From contig NZ_LMRZ01000001.1 in assembly GCF_001428305.1 (NCBI RefSeq), forward strand, positions 496,289-560,288: a stretch of DNA of 64,000 nt, written 5' to 3'. A program made the translations under genes and the position numbers. Source of the DNA: Janibacter sp. Soil728. GTDB lineage: Bacteria > Actinomycetota > Actinomycetes > Actinomycetales > Dermatophilaceae. Below the pieces are notes generated by a model. That model worked only from the letters and a program-made list of their open reading frames with translations, did not search any database and was not told the DNA's origin. Below, one piece after another: positions 1-10,300 of the stretch (positions are counted from its first letter, which is position 1; every line of letters begins with the position of its first letter).

Positions 1-1270
1 CCACGCCAGCGACGAGGTCGGCGTCCAGCCAGGTCGCCAGCTTCCCCTGTAGTAGCGGCAGCTCGATGGTGTGCGCACCCGCATAGGGGTTGCCGGGGAC
101 GCCCCAGGTGATGAGGTAGCGCTGCCCTCGTCCGCCCGCGCGGTGGTGCCGCTCGGCGAAGTCGAGGATGCCGCGACCGTAGATCCGGTCGGTCAGCGCC
201 TGCCCGACCCGCCGGACGAAGGCGCCGCCCAGAGGTGCGACGAAGGAGCCTCGAAGGGGAGCGACCCACGGGCTGAGCGGTCGGCCGCCGAGAGCCTTGG
301 CGATGAAGAGCGAGGCTTCTCGGTCGGTGGACCCGATGAGGACGTCGACCCGCTGGGCAGCTTCGCTCCAGGCCGCGTCGAGGTCCCGCTCGGCGGGCAG
401 GGGGTGGTGGCCGTACTGGACGCCGAAGGGCATCCCCGCGGACATCCCGTGGCGGGCGATCGATGGCTCGACGGTCGGCTGGGCGGCGAGCACGTCGTCG
501 ATGTCCGTCTCATCGGTCAGGGACTGCGCGATGCGCATCATCGCGTCGGTCATCGCGGACCGCCCGGGCATGACGCCGATCGGTGGGCTCTGGATGATCG
601 CGCGGCGGAAGAGCCCCTCGGCACCCTCGGCGATCATCAGGTGCGCGATGGCGTCGCCGCCCGCGGACTGGCCGAAGAGGGTGATCTCGTCGGGGTCTCC
701 GCCGAAGGCCGCGATGTTGGTCCGCACCCACCGCAGCGCCTCGATCTGGTCGAGGAGGCCGAGGTTGGCGGGGCGGGTCGCGCCGTCACCGAGGTAGCCG
801 AGCAGGCCGAGCCGGTAGGTCACGCGTACGACGATGACCCGCTGCTCGACGACGAGGACCTCAGGGTCGTAGATCTCGAGATCGCCCGCGCCCGAGACAT
901 AGGAGCCGCCGTGGATCATCACCATGACCGGCAGCGTCTCGCCGACGGCCAGATCGGCCGGCACGGTCACGGACAGCCGCAGACAGTCCTCGTCGAAGGG
1001 CAGCTCGCCCGGGGTGAGCCCGAGGACCTCCTCCAAGAACTCGACCCGGGGCTGCGGGCAGGCGGGCGACGGGCCGGTGGCGTCGATGCGCTCGACCGGG
1101 GTCTGCGCCACGGGTGGGGCGAAACGTGCGGCCCTCGCGTAGCGGATCCCACCCGCGCGCAGGACCTGGCCGTCCCGGCGACCGACGATCTGCCCGGCCG
1201 GCGCCGACCACACGGGGGACGCCCCCTTCGTCGTGGTGTCGCTGCGTGAGGTGCGGGCCGGTGTCGTCAT
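1..1270 (-). CDS. Type B carboxylesterase/lipase family protein, 3' end cut by window edge
   Basis: Reading the minus strand from the ATG at 1270 gives an open frame to the window edge, so the C-terminus, including the catalytic His, is missing. Type B carboxylesterases hydrolyse carboxylic esters with a Ser-Glu-His triad. Visible hallmarks are the EDCL motif near residues 94-97, the oxyanion HGG near 120-122 and the nucleophile motif FGQSAGG with Ser near 202. No signal peptide is evident, so a cytoplasmic enzyme is likely. Around residues 335-350 the frame runs through a copy of a short dispersed repeat (229-263) encoding an APLRGSF/APLGGAF-like doublet. The substrate cannot be told from sequence. 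Confidence 0.85.
   Translation of the reverse strand, partial: MTTPARTSRSDTTTKGASPVWSAPAGQIVGRRDGQVLRAGGIRYARAARFAPPVAQTPVERIDATGPSPACPQPRVEFLEEVLGLTPGELPFDEDCLRLSVTVPADLAVGETLPVMVMIHGGSYVSGAGDLEIYDPEVLVVEQRVIVVRVTYRLGLLGYLGDGATRPANLGLLDQIEALRWVRTNIAAFGGDPDEITLFGQSAGGDAIAHLMIAEGAEGLFRRAIIQSPPIGVMPGRSAMTDAMMRIAQSLTDETDIDDVLAAQPTVEPSIARHGMSAGMPFGVQYGHHPLPAERDLDAAWSEAAQRVDVLIGSTDREASLFIAKALGGRPLSPWVAPLRGSFVAPLGGAFVRRVGQALTDRIYGRGILDFAERHHRAGGRGQRYLITWGVPGNPYAGAHTIELPLLQGKLATWLDADLVAGV
229..263. repeat. Family A dispersed repeat copy inside the carboxylesterase gene
   Basis: This stretch matches a segment inside recB (4773-4807, opposite orientation) at all but about three of 34 positions, sharing the core AGGAGCCTCGAAGGGGAGCG. 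It belongs to the hairpin family with ends CCTGAGGAG and CTCGAAGGG seen between genes elsewhere in the window. It is translated as part of the esterase. Confidence 0.6.
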
Positions 1271-1422
1271 GCGGTCAGCGTGCCACGGTGGCCAAGGGTC
1301 AACGCATCATGAGTGGATCCTCAGGGCCTTGCAGCGCGGCAGGCTCTGACTCGTACCGACACACCGTGAGGACATGGCCCGCGGCCACGTCCTCGAGGCG
1401 TGTCCGGGGGCATGATGGGCAG

Positions 1423-1923
1423 ATGGATGACCTTGAGGCCTTCTGGCAGCGCGCGCAGCCGCACGCAGTCGCGACGGTGAACTCGTACATGGGTGAAAAC
1501 CCGCTGGCACTCCTGCGCCCACCGGCTTGGGCCTTCGGGGCCACCCCCGAGCAGGCGGACGAGCTGCTCGCGCTCGTGCTCGACGGGACCAAGACCTCGA
1601 CCTCGTCAGCCCTGTGGGACTACGAGGCCGAAGGGGAGGACCTCCCGACCGAGGGCACCCTCGGCATCGTCACCGACGGGAGAGGAGCTGCTCGGGCCCT
1701 CGTCGTGACGAGTCGGGTGCGGACGGTCCCCTTCGACCAGGTGGACGAGGAGCACGCCAGCGCCGAAGGGGAGGGCGACCGTTCCCTGGCGTACTGGCGG
1801 CAGGTGCACGAGGCCTTCTTCACCGACCACGCGAGCCACGACCGGGGCTTCGCCCCGGACATGCCCGTCGTCCTCGAGGACCTACGGGTCATCTACTCGG
1901 AGCCGGCGGACGCGCCCCAGTAG
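1423..1923 (+). CDS. ASCH domain-containing protein
   Basis: This 166-residue soluble protein has the ASCH pattern: an N-terminal helix (DDLEAFWQRAQ), then an L-DGTKT segment followed by LWDYEAEGE and P-G-LGIV-D strands, and a C-terminal helix with RSLAYWRQVHEAFF. ASCH domains are beta-barrels related to PUA and are thought to bind RNA or nucleotides; some members are amidohydrolases acting on N4-acetylcytidine. The ATG at 1423 is chosen because it starts exactly where family similarity begins; an in-frame extension upstream would be unlike the family. It stands alone between the divergent esterase gene and the convergent recD. The specific function is unknown. Confidence 0.8.
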   Translation: MDDLEAFWQRAQPHAVATVNSYMGENPLALLRPPAWAFGATPEQADELLALVLDGTKTSTSSALWDYEAEGEDLPTEGTLGIVTDGRGAARALVVTSRVRTVPFDQVDEEHASAEGEGDRSLAYWRQVHEAFFTDHASHDRGFAPDMPVVLEDLRVIYSEPADAPQ

Positions 1924-1966
1924 CCCCACGCATACCGCGGGCCACCGGGTCCATCTCGTCGAGCTG

Positions 1967-3790
1967 TCAGACCCGGTGCCGCAGCCCCGTGGCCCGCTGG
2001 GTGCGCCGGGTCACGGCGGCCCGGATCGCCTCGTGCGACCCCACGAGCGTGATCGACCTCTGGGCGCGCGTGATCGCCGTGTAGAGCAGCTCGCGGGTCA
2101 GCAGCCGGGAGTCGGCATCGGGCAGGAGCACGGTGATCGACTGGGCCTGGCTGCCCTGACTCTTGTGGATCGTCATCGCGTGGGCGGTGTCGACCTCACC
2201 GAGCGTGGACGCGGCGTGGACCTGCGGTGCCGTCGGCTCACCGAAGACACCCACGAGCCGACCGTCCTCGCGCAGCGACATGACGCCGGTGTCGCCGTTG
2301 TAGAGCCCGAGGCCGCGGTCATTGGTCGTCACGAGCAGGGGGCGTCCGAGGACCTGGCGTCCGGCGTAGTCCGTGGTCTCGCCGAGCCAACGCTCGACGC
2401 GGTCGTTCCACGGACCCACACCCCAGGGACCGTCGCGGTGGGCACACAGCAGGCGGTGCTCGCCGAGGGCGCGCAGGGCGTCGGCGTGCCGACGGGCGAG
2501 GGCGAGGTCACGCAGTCGGGCCGCGTGCTCGACCAGCCGGGGCCGCAGGACCTCGTCGGCCCCGAGCACGTCGTCCACCGGCAGATGCTCGACCGGTCCG
2601 CCCGGGGCGGCGGCCTCGAGCAGCTCGATGACCCGGTCGGCGTCACCGACGCGGACGGCCTCGGCCAGCTCGCCGATCTCCTGGCCGAAGCGGTGCGAGG
2701 TGCTCAGTCGCACCACGGGTCCGCTCTCGCCGTAGCCCGCGACGAGGTCGGCCAGGACGGCACCGGCCTCGACCGAGGCCAGCTGGTCGGGGTCGCCGAC
2801 GAGCAGCAGTCGGGTCGTCGGACGCAGCGCCTCGAGCAGGCGTGCCGTGAGGGTCAGGGAGAGCATCGACGCCTCGTCGATGATGACGATGTCGTGAGGC
2901 AGGGGGTTGCGGCGGTCCCGCCGGAAGCGGTTGCCGCTGTCGGGACGCCAGCCCAGCAGACGGTGGATGGTGACGGCTTCGATGTCGGTGCCGAGGCGGT
3001 CGCGGTCCTGGGGTGGGAACTGCGCCAGTGAGCCGAGGACCGACTCGCGCAGCCGGGCCGCGGCCTTGCCCGTCGGTGCGGCGAGAGCGATGCGGGGGCG
3101 GTGGCCACTCGACTCGGCCTGCTCGAGCAGCAGGGTCAGCAGCCCGGCGACGGTCGAGGTCTTGCCGGTGCCCGGGCCACCGGCGAGGACCGTCGTCAGC
3201 CGCCCGGCCGCAGCCTCCACTGCGGCCCGCTGCTCCGTCCAGGTCTCCTTCGCGAAGACCCGGTCGAGCCCCGCTGCGAGCATCTGCTCGTCGACGATCG
3301 GCTGCTGCGCCTGCGCCCGTCGGGCCAGGTCGTCGGCCACCTGGACCTCTTCGCGGTGGTAGCGGTCGAGGTAGACGAGGTCGTGCTCGACGAGCAGCAC
3401 TCCCGCGTCGGCGAGGGCGCTGGAGCGCACCCGCTCCAGCCACTCGTCGGTGGGCGCTGGCTCGAAGGAGACGCCCTCGGCCTCCCTCGTGGCCGCGGCC
3501 ACGCTCTCAGCCCCTGATCCTCCGTCGGCCTCCGTGTCGCTGGTGGTCCCCGCAGCGAGGAGGTCGCGTGCGTGCTCGGGGTCCAGGCTGGTCGAGCCCT
3601 CGCGCGCTGCCCGCACGGTGAGGGCGAGGGTGATCCGCACGAGCGGGTCGCTCTCCTCGACGAGCTCGGCCAAGCGGGTGGCGACGTGGACATCGGCGGC
3701 CTCGAGGACGCCGGCGGCGTTGAGATCCGCCAGCTCACCGGTCGCCATGCGCGCGATGCGCCGGTCGTAGCGATCGAGGACCTCGATCAT
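1967..3790 (-). CDS. recD: Exodeoxyribonuclease V subunit alpha (RecD helicase)
   Basis: RecD is the 5'-3' superfamily 1B helicase of the RecBCD helicase-nuclease, which processes double-strand breaks for recombination. The 607-residue product has an N-terminal RecBC-interacting region, Walker A GGPGTGKTST near residue 165, the helicase motifs VTIHRLLGW and IIDEASMLS, and a late TIHKSQGSQ motif. The start is the ATG at 3790, which overlaps the recB stop as ATGA; a longer open frame upstream only shadows recB. It is the last gene of a recC-recB-recD operon with 4-base overlaps at both junctions, so the three subunits are probably translationally coupled. Confidence 0.95.
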   Translation of the reverse strand: MIEVLDRYDRRIARMATGELADLNAAGVLEAADVHVATRLAELVEESDPLVRITLALTVRAAREGSTSLDPEHARDLLAAGTTSDTEADGGSGAESVAAATREAEGVSFEPAPTDEWLERVRSSALADAGVLLVEHDLVYLDRYHREEVQVADDLARRAQAQQPIVDEQMLAAGLDRVFAKETWTEQRAAVEAAAGRLTTVLAGGPGTGKTSTVAGLLTLLLEQAESSGHRPRIALAAPTGKAAARLRESVLGSLAQFPPQDRDRLGTDIEAVTIHRLLGWRPDSGNRFRRDRRNPLPHDIVIIDEASMLSLTLTARLLEALRPTTRLLLVGDPDQLASVEAGAVLADLVAGYGESGPVVRLSTSHRFGQEIGELAEAVRVGDADRVIELLEAAAPGGPVEHLPVDDVLGADEVLRPRLVEHAARLRDLALARRHADALRALGEHRLLCAHRDGPWGVGPWNDRVERWLGETTDYAGRQVLGRPLLVTTNDRGLGLYNGDTGVMSLREDGRLVGVFGEPTAPQVHAASTLGEVDTAHAMTIHKSQGSQAQSITVLLPDADSRLLTRELLYTAITRAQRSITLVGSHEAIRAAVTRRTQRATGLRHRV

Positions 3791-6700
3791 GGCGTCTCCT
3801 CGGGGTTGGTGGTCGACGTTCCGGACGTCGAGGGTCCGGACGCCGCTGGCTCGGACGCCGCGGGTCGACGGCCGTCGAGCAGGTCGGACACGCCCTCGAT
3901 GAGCGCGATCGGCGGCTGCCAGGAGAAGACGCCGGTCGGGTGCCCGTCGACGGTCGGGGTGGCGGGCCCGGCCATGCCGCGCAGGTAGAGGTAGAGCACC
4001 CCACCGAAGTGCACCGCCGGGTCGTACCCGGGCTGGCGCCACCGCAGGAATCGGTGCAGCACGACGCCGTAGAGGATCGCCTGGAGCGGGTAGGAGGAGT
4101 GGTTCATCGCCTCGCGCAGGGCCGAGGGGTCGTAGTGCTGCGTCGTCAGTGGGGTGTCGACAGGACCGAGCCAGTTGGTCTTGTAGTCGACGACGAGGTG
4201 ACGCTGCCCGACGCGCAGCACGATGTCGACCGACCCGGTGAGGTAGCCGCGCAGGGACTGGTCACCGAGGAGCGGGTTGTCGAGCACATCGGCGAAGGGG
4301 AGGACCGGGTCGTCGCTCGGCAGGTGCGCCCGCATGAGCTCGGCCAGGTCCCCGAGGACGGCCTGATCGGCCGACGGCGCCGGCGCATCGTCGCCCCCAC
4401 CCAGCGGCAGCTCGAAGTCCATCTCGCAGAGTCGGTCCCGGGCCCCGATGTCGGCGAGGCTCGTACCCGGCGCCAGCGGCCCGAGGGGGGTGCGGACCAC
4501 CTCGACGAGCGCTTCGGCGAGGGCATCGCGATCGAGGTCGGGCACCGGCCACGAGATGATCTGCTCCTCGATGCGGGCCCGCAGCTCGGTGAGCAGGTCC
4601 GGCGCCTGGGCGTCGGCCTCCTCGAGCACGGCGTGGACGAGCGAGCCGAAGCCGGCTCCCACGGGCAGGTCGGCCATGGGCGAGGGGATGTGCCCGTCGC
4701 CCCCCTGAGCAGGAGAGTGCCCTTCGCCCCCTCCAGAGGGGGCGAAGCCGTCGCCGACGACGGCGAGAGGGGCGCTCCCCTTCGAGGCTCCTACGTCGCT
4801 CCTCAGGACATCGCCTTCGTCGTCCTGACGGTCGGTGACCTCCGGCTCGCTGGCCACGAGGGTGTCGGGCGCGGCGTGGGCCACGTCGTCGAGGGGCCGG
4901 GTCAGGGCGGTGTAGGAGGTGCGCCGCCAGTCGTCGTCGACGGTGCGGGTGAATCCGCGCACCGACAGGTCGGTGGTCGTCTCGGGCTGCACCATCGGCA
5001 CGGGCGACGGCTGGTCGACGTACTCGACGCGCAGGGCCCCCCGCTGCTCCCACTGGGTCAGCTGGTCCTGCAGGGTCGCGTCGCCGGGGACGGGGTGGGT
5101 GCGCGGCACCGGTCCCTGCCCCTGCGAGCGACCGAGGAGGACGCGATGGAGCGAGGAGGGGCCGGTGTTCTTGGCCGAGGGGAACCACCACGTGACGACC
5201 TGGCTCTGGGCGCGGGTCATCGCCACGTAGAGCAGCCGCAGCGACTCGCCGCTCTCCTCCGCCGCGGCCCGGTCGAGGCGGTCCTGGCGGCCCTCGTCGG
5301 AGCTGATGCCGATGTCGAGGCAGCGGGTGCGATCTGCGCGGTGGAAGTGCAGGACGTCCGGGCGCGGCAACCACCGGTCGCAGACGAAGGGGAGCATGAC
5401 GATCGGGTACTGCAGCCCCTTGCTCGCGTGGATCGTCGCGAGGTGGACGGCGTCGGCGTCGCTGTCGAGGCGGCGGGTGCGCTCCTCCTTGCGGGTCGCG
5501 CCCATGCGCTCGCGCAGCCACGCGGTCAGCGAGGCCAGCCCGTCGTCCTCGGTGACGACCCGCTGGTGGAGGGTCTCGCCGATGTGCCGCAGATCGGTCA
5601 GGAGGCGTTCGCCGTCGGTGCGGGCGAGGACACGGGCGTCCATCCCGTCGGCGGTCGCGGCGGCGAGGACCGCGGCGACCCCGCGCCGTCCGAGCAGAGC
5701 GGCCCAGGTCCGCAGCCGGTGGGCGACCTCCTCCGTGACGTCATCCCCGCGCTCGTCGAGCTCGCGTGCATCGAGCCCGACGAAGGGAGTGAGCGCTGCG
5801 GCCCGCACGCGCTCGGGTCGGTGGGTCAGCTCCATCGCCTCGAGCAGCGTGAGCCATGCGGTCGCGGCGGGGGAGTCGTAGATGCTGTCGCTGGAGACGA
5901 TGACTGAGCGCAGCCCGACTGCGGTCAGGGCCGAACGCACCTCGTCGAGCTGTCGGCGGGTGTGGGCGAGGACGGCGACATCCCCGGCGCGCAGCTGACG
6001 CCCGTCGAAGGTGGTGCGTCCCGCGAGGAGCCGGGTGATCTCGGCGGCGCAGTCCGCCGCGACGAGCGGTCGCACGGCGCCGATCGACACGGAGCGCTCG
6101 CCGGGAGGCAGGACGCGCTCGCTGGGCAGGGCGCGCAGGCGCACCGGAGCGAGCAGCCCGTCGGGCGCGATGCCGTCGGCGACCCCGAGGCGGGAGTCCT
6201 CGCGAGCGGCGCTCACCGCGTGCACGACGATCTCGGGGTCCCCGAGCTGTGCCCCGCCGAGCAGCACTCCCAGACTGCGCACGAGCGGCCCGTCCGAGCG
6301 GTGGTTGACCCCCAGCGTGTGCTTGGTGGTCGCGCTCTCGGAGGCGGTCAGGTAGGTGTCGACGTCGCCGCCGCGGAACCCGTAGATCGCCTGCTTGGGG
6401 TCGCCGATGAGGACGAGGGTGCTGTGGCCGCTGAAGGCCCGGTCGAGGATCTGCCACTGCACGGGGTCGGTGTCCTGGAACTCGTCGACGAGGACGACCT
6501 TCCACCGCTGACGCATGCGCTCGCGGGCGGGTGAGTCCTCGTCCTCGAGGGCAGCGGCCAGGTGGGAGAGCAGGTCGTCGTAGCCGAGGACTCCCTGGCG
6601 GCGCTTGCGACGGTCGAGCTCGGCACGGACCAGGTGGGCGAAACGCAGGCTGCGTGCGTCTGCGGTCCCGCCCTCGAGGGCGCTCGGGTCGAGCTGCGCA

Positions 6701-7350
6701 TGCGGGTTCTCGGTCACGGCCCGGGCGATCTCCCCGGCGCGCTGCCGAGAGAAGGCCGGTGGGCCACCTTGGGCGAAGCCGCGGACATAGAGGTCGTCGA
6801 CGACCTCGTCGCGCAGGTCGGACAGGTCGTCGACGAGCCGGGAGTGGGGGTCGGAGTCACCGGCGACACCGAGGCCGCGTAGCACGAGCTGGCAGAACTG
6901 GTGGGTCGTGGCGATCGTCGCCGCGTCGAAGTGGGTGAGCGCATCCCGCAGCCGCCGGACCCGTGCGGCCACCTCGTCGTCGGTGCCCTCACGCAGCAGC
7001 GCCACGACCGGGTCGGCGGTGGTCAGTCGGGGGTCGGCGACGTGCCGATGGACATGCCGCAGGTGCTCACGGACCCGTTCGCGCATCTCGCGCGACGCCG
7101 CCCGACCGAAGGTGATGACGAGCATGTCCTCGAGCCGCACGACGCCCTCGGCGATGTGCCGGGCCACGAGGGCCCCGATGGTCCACGTCTTGCCCGTCCC
7201 CGCGCTCGCCTCGAGCAGGACCGTCCCGGTGGGCAGGTCCGCCGTGATGTCGAAGGGGGTCAGCTCGCTCATGCTTGTGCTTCGCGCCGCTTCGGGTCCT
7301 CCGCGCCTCGCTCGTTCCTCGCTCGTGTGCTCGAACCCGGCGTCGCTCAT
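3787..7350 (-). CDS. recB: Exodeoxyribonuclease V subunit beta (RecB helicase-nuclease)
   Basis: RecB is the 3'-5' UvrD-type helicase and the only nuclease of RecBCD. The product of 1187 residues has Walker A ASAGTGKTWT near residues 47-56, a VDEFQDTD helicase motif, the LATIHASKGLQYP motif and, at the C-terminus, the nuclease residues GSVDIVL and VVDYKTNW. The start at 7350 overlaps the recC stop as ATGA; an alternative ATG at 7272 would remove a 26-residue hydrophilic leader that looks repeat-derived, and either may be used. A low-complexity Gly/Ser/Pro-rich linker around residues 845-900 contains a copy of the family A repeat (4773-4807), unusual for a core enzyme. Confidence 0.95.
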   Translation of the reverse strand: MSDAGFEHTSEERARRGGPEAARSTSMSELTPFDITADLPTGTVLLEASAGTGKTWTIGALVARHIAEGVVRLEDMLVITFGRAASREMRERVREHLRHVHRHVADPRLTTADPVVALLREGTDDEVAARVRRLRDALTHFDAATIATTHQFCQLVLRGLGVAGDSDPHSRLVDDLSDLRDEVVDDLYVRGFAQGGPPAFSRQRAGEIARAVTENPHAQLDPSALEGGTADARSLRFAHLVRAELDRRKRRQGVLGYDDLLSHLAAALEDEDSPARERMRQRWKVVLVDEFQDTDPVQWQILDRAFSGHSTLVLIGDPKQAIYGFRGGDVDTYLTASESATTKHTLGVNHRSDGPLVRSLGVLLGGAQLGDPEIVVHAVSAAREDSRLGVADGIAPDGLLAPVRLRALPSERVLPPGERSVSIGAVRPLVAADCAAEITRLLAGRTTFDGRQLRAGDVAVLAHTRRQLDEVRSALTAVGLRSVIVSSDSIYDSPAATAWLTLLEAMELTHRPERVRAAALTPFVGLDARELDERGDDVTEEVAHRLRTWAALLGRRGVAAVLAAATADGMDARVLARTDGERLLTDLRHIGETLHQRVVTEDDGLASLTAWLRERMGATRKEERTRRLDSDADAVHLATIHASKGLQYPIVMLPFVCDRWLPRPDVLHFHRADRTRCLDIGISSDEGRQDRLDRAAAEESGESLRLLYVAMTRAQSQVVTWWFPSAKNTGPSSLHRVLLGRSQGQGPVPRTHPVPGDATLQDQLTQWEQRGALRVEYVDQPSPVPMVQPETTTDLSVRGFTRTVDDDWRRTSYTALTRPLDDVAHAAPDTLVASEPEVTDRQDDEGDVLRSDVGASKGSAPLAVVGDGFAPSGGGEGHSPAQGGDGHIPSPMADLPVGAGFGSLVHAVLEEADAQAPDLLTELRARIEEQIISWPVPDLDRDALAEALVEVVRTPLGPLAPGTSLADIGARDRLCEMDFELPLGGGDDAPAPSADQAVLGDLAELMRAHLPSDDPVLPFADVLDNPLLGDQSLRGYLTGSVDIVLRVGQRHLVVDYKTNWLGPVDTPLTTQHYDPSALREAMNHSSYPLQAILYGVVLHRFLRWRQPGYDPAVHFGGVLYLYLRGMAGPATPTVDGHPTGVFSWQPPIALIEGVSDLLDGRRPAASEPAASGPSTSGTSTTNPEETP
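4773..4807. repeat. Family A dispersed repeat copy inside recB
   Basis: Ends in CTCCTCAGG on the plus strand and shares the core CTCCCCTTCGAGGCTCCT with the copy in the carboxylesterase gene. It is translated in frame and forms part of a low-complexity linker between the helicase and nuclease halves of RecB. Confidence 0.6.
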
Positions 7351-10300
7351 GACATGCTCCCGACGTTGTCGAGGGCCGGGGCCCAGATCTTCGGGGCCAG
7401 GGTGGCCAGGTCGGTCCCCGGGCCGGCCGGCGCCTCGAGCAGGACCTCGAAGGGGGCCGCGCTCCCGTGGACGAGACGCCACCACGCGTCGTCACGCTCG
7501 CCGGGGATGCTCCCGCCGTTCTTGAGCATGGTCAGCTCCCACTCGCCGACTGCCTTCTGCGCCGCGGCTCGTCGGTGGGTGGGGTTGCGGTGGACGACCT
7601 GCATCCAGGCGTGGGCGGTCTTGACCGGCAGGGGTAGGGGCGCGGTCTGCCCGAGGGAGTACACGTCGATGAGGGCAGCCAGATGAGACCGTGCGGCGGC
7701 GCGGGGGAGGGCGCCGAAGCTGGTGCGGGCGACCTTGCCGCGCGATCCCTTGCCGAGGGCGGATGCCTCCCAGCCCTCGTCGTCGGCTCCTGCGGCGGTG
7801 AGTGCGAGCAGCCGGATCCACGAGGCCATGAGCTGCTTGGGGCCCAGGCGCGAGTAGGTCGCGTCGACGACGTGCAGGCCGCGCACCCCGTCGACCGTGC
7901 CGGTCAGGCGCACGTCGCCGGGCAGGGTCACCTCGACGTCGACCGAGCGCGGGTCCTCCGAGGGTCCGAGGGCGAGCTGACCCATGAGCAGCTCGACGGC
8001 GCGGCCGATCTCCTCGAGCGTCGCCTCGCCGAGGCCTGCGGGGGGCAGCTCGCCGCGGAGCAGCTCGGCCCGGTAGATCGAGCGGGGGTCATGGCCGGCC
8101 ATGCGGGCGCGCAGGGCGCGATCGCCGACGGTCCACTTCTGCAAGCCGTCGAGGTCGATGGGCAGCCGGTCACTGACCTCCTCGGCCTCCCGGGAGACCC
8201 CGACCTGCAGCCGGTCACGCAGGAACCCGCGAGCCGGGTTGTCGAAGAAGGAGATGAGGTCCGCGAGCGAGATGTCCTTGATCGTCCGTGAGGGCAGGGC
8301 CGTGGTGAGCAGCCGACCGGGTGCGGTGCGTGGGCCTGCGCTGGCTCGGGCGGCGAGCAGGGCCGACCGGTCGAAGCTGAAAGGACGCGACCCGCTCACC
8401 CCGTCAGTGGTGAGGTTGCGCGCGTCGAAGGGCTGCAGCGGGTGGTGCACGACCTCGATGGGAGCGGCGGTGGTCTCGCGTGCGGCATCGATGAGCTCTC
8501 CCAGAGGAACGGCGGGCGGGCAGGGCCCACCGCTGTGCTCGTCGGCGCCGGTGTAGGCGATGACGAGCTGCTCGCGGGCGGCCAGGACGGCGTCGAGCAG
8601 GAGCTGACGGTCCTCGCTGCGGGCATCGCGCTCGCCGGTCAGCGGGCGGCGGGCGAGCACGTCGTCGCCGTCGATGCTCTGCTGCCGGGGGAAGGTGTCG
8701 TCGTCCATGCCGAGCAGGCAGACCACGCGGTGGGGGACGGAGCGCATCGGTGTCATCGTGCACACCGTCAGCCCTCCGGTGCGGAAGCTGGCCCGACTCG
8801 GCCGCCCCGCGAGCTGGTCGGCGAGCAGGACGCGCACGTCGGCCAGACGCAGAGGCACCTCCTCGCTGGCGTGGCGGGCGGCGGAGGAGAGGGTGCGCTG
8901 CAGGTCGCCGACCTGCCAGCGCTCGCGGGTGGGGACGTCGGTCAGCGCGAGGACGGTCTCGGTGAGGCCGTCCATCCACTCGCTCGCGGTGCCGGCTCGC
9001 TCGAGCTGGTCGAGGCCGTCACCGATGCGGGCCAGCAGCTCGCTGATCCGACCCACGAGGTCCACGGACCCGCTGCCGACGTCGTCCAGCGGCATGACCC
9101 CGCCGACCTGCAGCGGTCCGTCGGCGGAGACGGTGACGCCGAGCAGCAGTCGGTCGAGGCCGAAGCGCCAGGTCCCCTGCGGCTCCACGTCGAGGGCGAA
9201 GGGGGCTCGCCCCGCCTGGTCGTAGCCCCACCGGATGCCGGAGTCGCCGACCCATCGGCTCATCGTCGCGAGATCGTCGTCGTCGAGGCGGAAGCGTCGC
9301 CGCACCGGCTCGGTGGCCGCGAGGTCGAGCACCTCGCTCGCGGTGAGGCGTCCCCCGGCCAGCCCGACGAAGCGGTCGGCGACGGCGAGCAGCGGGTTGG
9401 TCGCCCGCAGCGACCGGTCGGCCAGTCGAACCCGCAGTCGGTGGGCCGGGTGGGTGTCGACGCCCTCGGCGTCGGTGCCGTGGTCGCCGAGGCCGAAGGC
9501 CGCCCCGATGAGCGGTGCGTAGGTCTCGACATCGGGGCACATGATCAGGACATCTCGCGGCTCGAGCGTCGGGTCGTCCTCGAGGAGCCCGACGAGCACC
9601 TCGCGCAGGACCTCGACCTGGCGGGCGGGGCCGTGGCAGGCGTGGATCTGGATCGACCGGTCGTCCTGCGGCACGGATCGGGCCAGACGCTCGGCCTCGT
9701 CGGGGACGTGGTCATCGCGCAGGTCCGCCTGCAGCCACCCGAGCACGGACGTCGGTGCGCCGTGACCGACGGTCCCTGAGGAGGTCGCCCCGCGACCGTC
9801 ATCATCGGTCCCTGAGGAGGTCGCCCCGCGACCGTCATCATTGGTCCCTGAGGAGGTCGCCCCGCGACCGTCTCGAAGGGCCGCCCCCAGCACCCGCGCC
9901 AGCTCGCGCGAGTCCCGACCGAGCGAGGCGAGCAGGGGGTGGCGCACGAGGTCGCTCGTCGAGTCCTCGACCCTGGCCACGACACCCTCGCAGGCGCTGG
10001 GTGTCAGTCGCTCCCACAGGTCGGTCGACGGTTGCGGCAGCCACAGGTGGACGTCGCGGGAGAGGGCGAGTGCCTCGAGCAGCTCGACCTCGGTGACGGC
10101 CAGCCGGGTGTGGCCGAAGAGCGACAGGCGCTCGGGCAGGTCGAGGCCGTCGATCCCGTCGCCCCTCATGTCCTCTCTCGTTCCCTGAGGAGGCGCGCCA
10201 GCGCCGTCTCGAAGGGCGGCAACGGTCTCGGCGTGCCGCACGTCCGGTGGGGGAACGTCGACGGCCGTGACGAGCAGGCGCCACAGCTCTGCCTGCCACG

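Noticed and set aside
1114-1422. Extended N-terminus for the ASCH-domain gene
   Set aside because: The extra sequence lies in the divergent promoter region and over the esterase start, and is low-complexity.
3940-5907. Long plus-strand open frame across recB
   Set aside because: Antisense to the conserved RecB helicase and nuclease motifs; its translation shows no recognisable domain.
9774-9880. The three-unit 36-bp repeat as a CRISPR remnant
   Set aside because: The units are directly adjacent with no unique spacers, lie in frame within recC and match the family A hairpin element.
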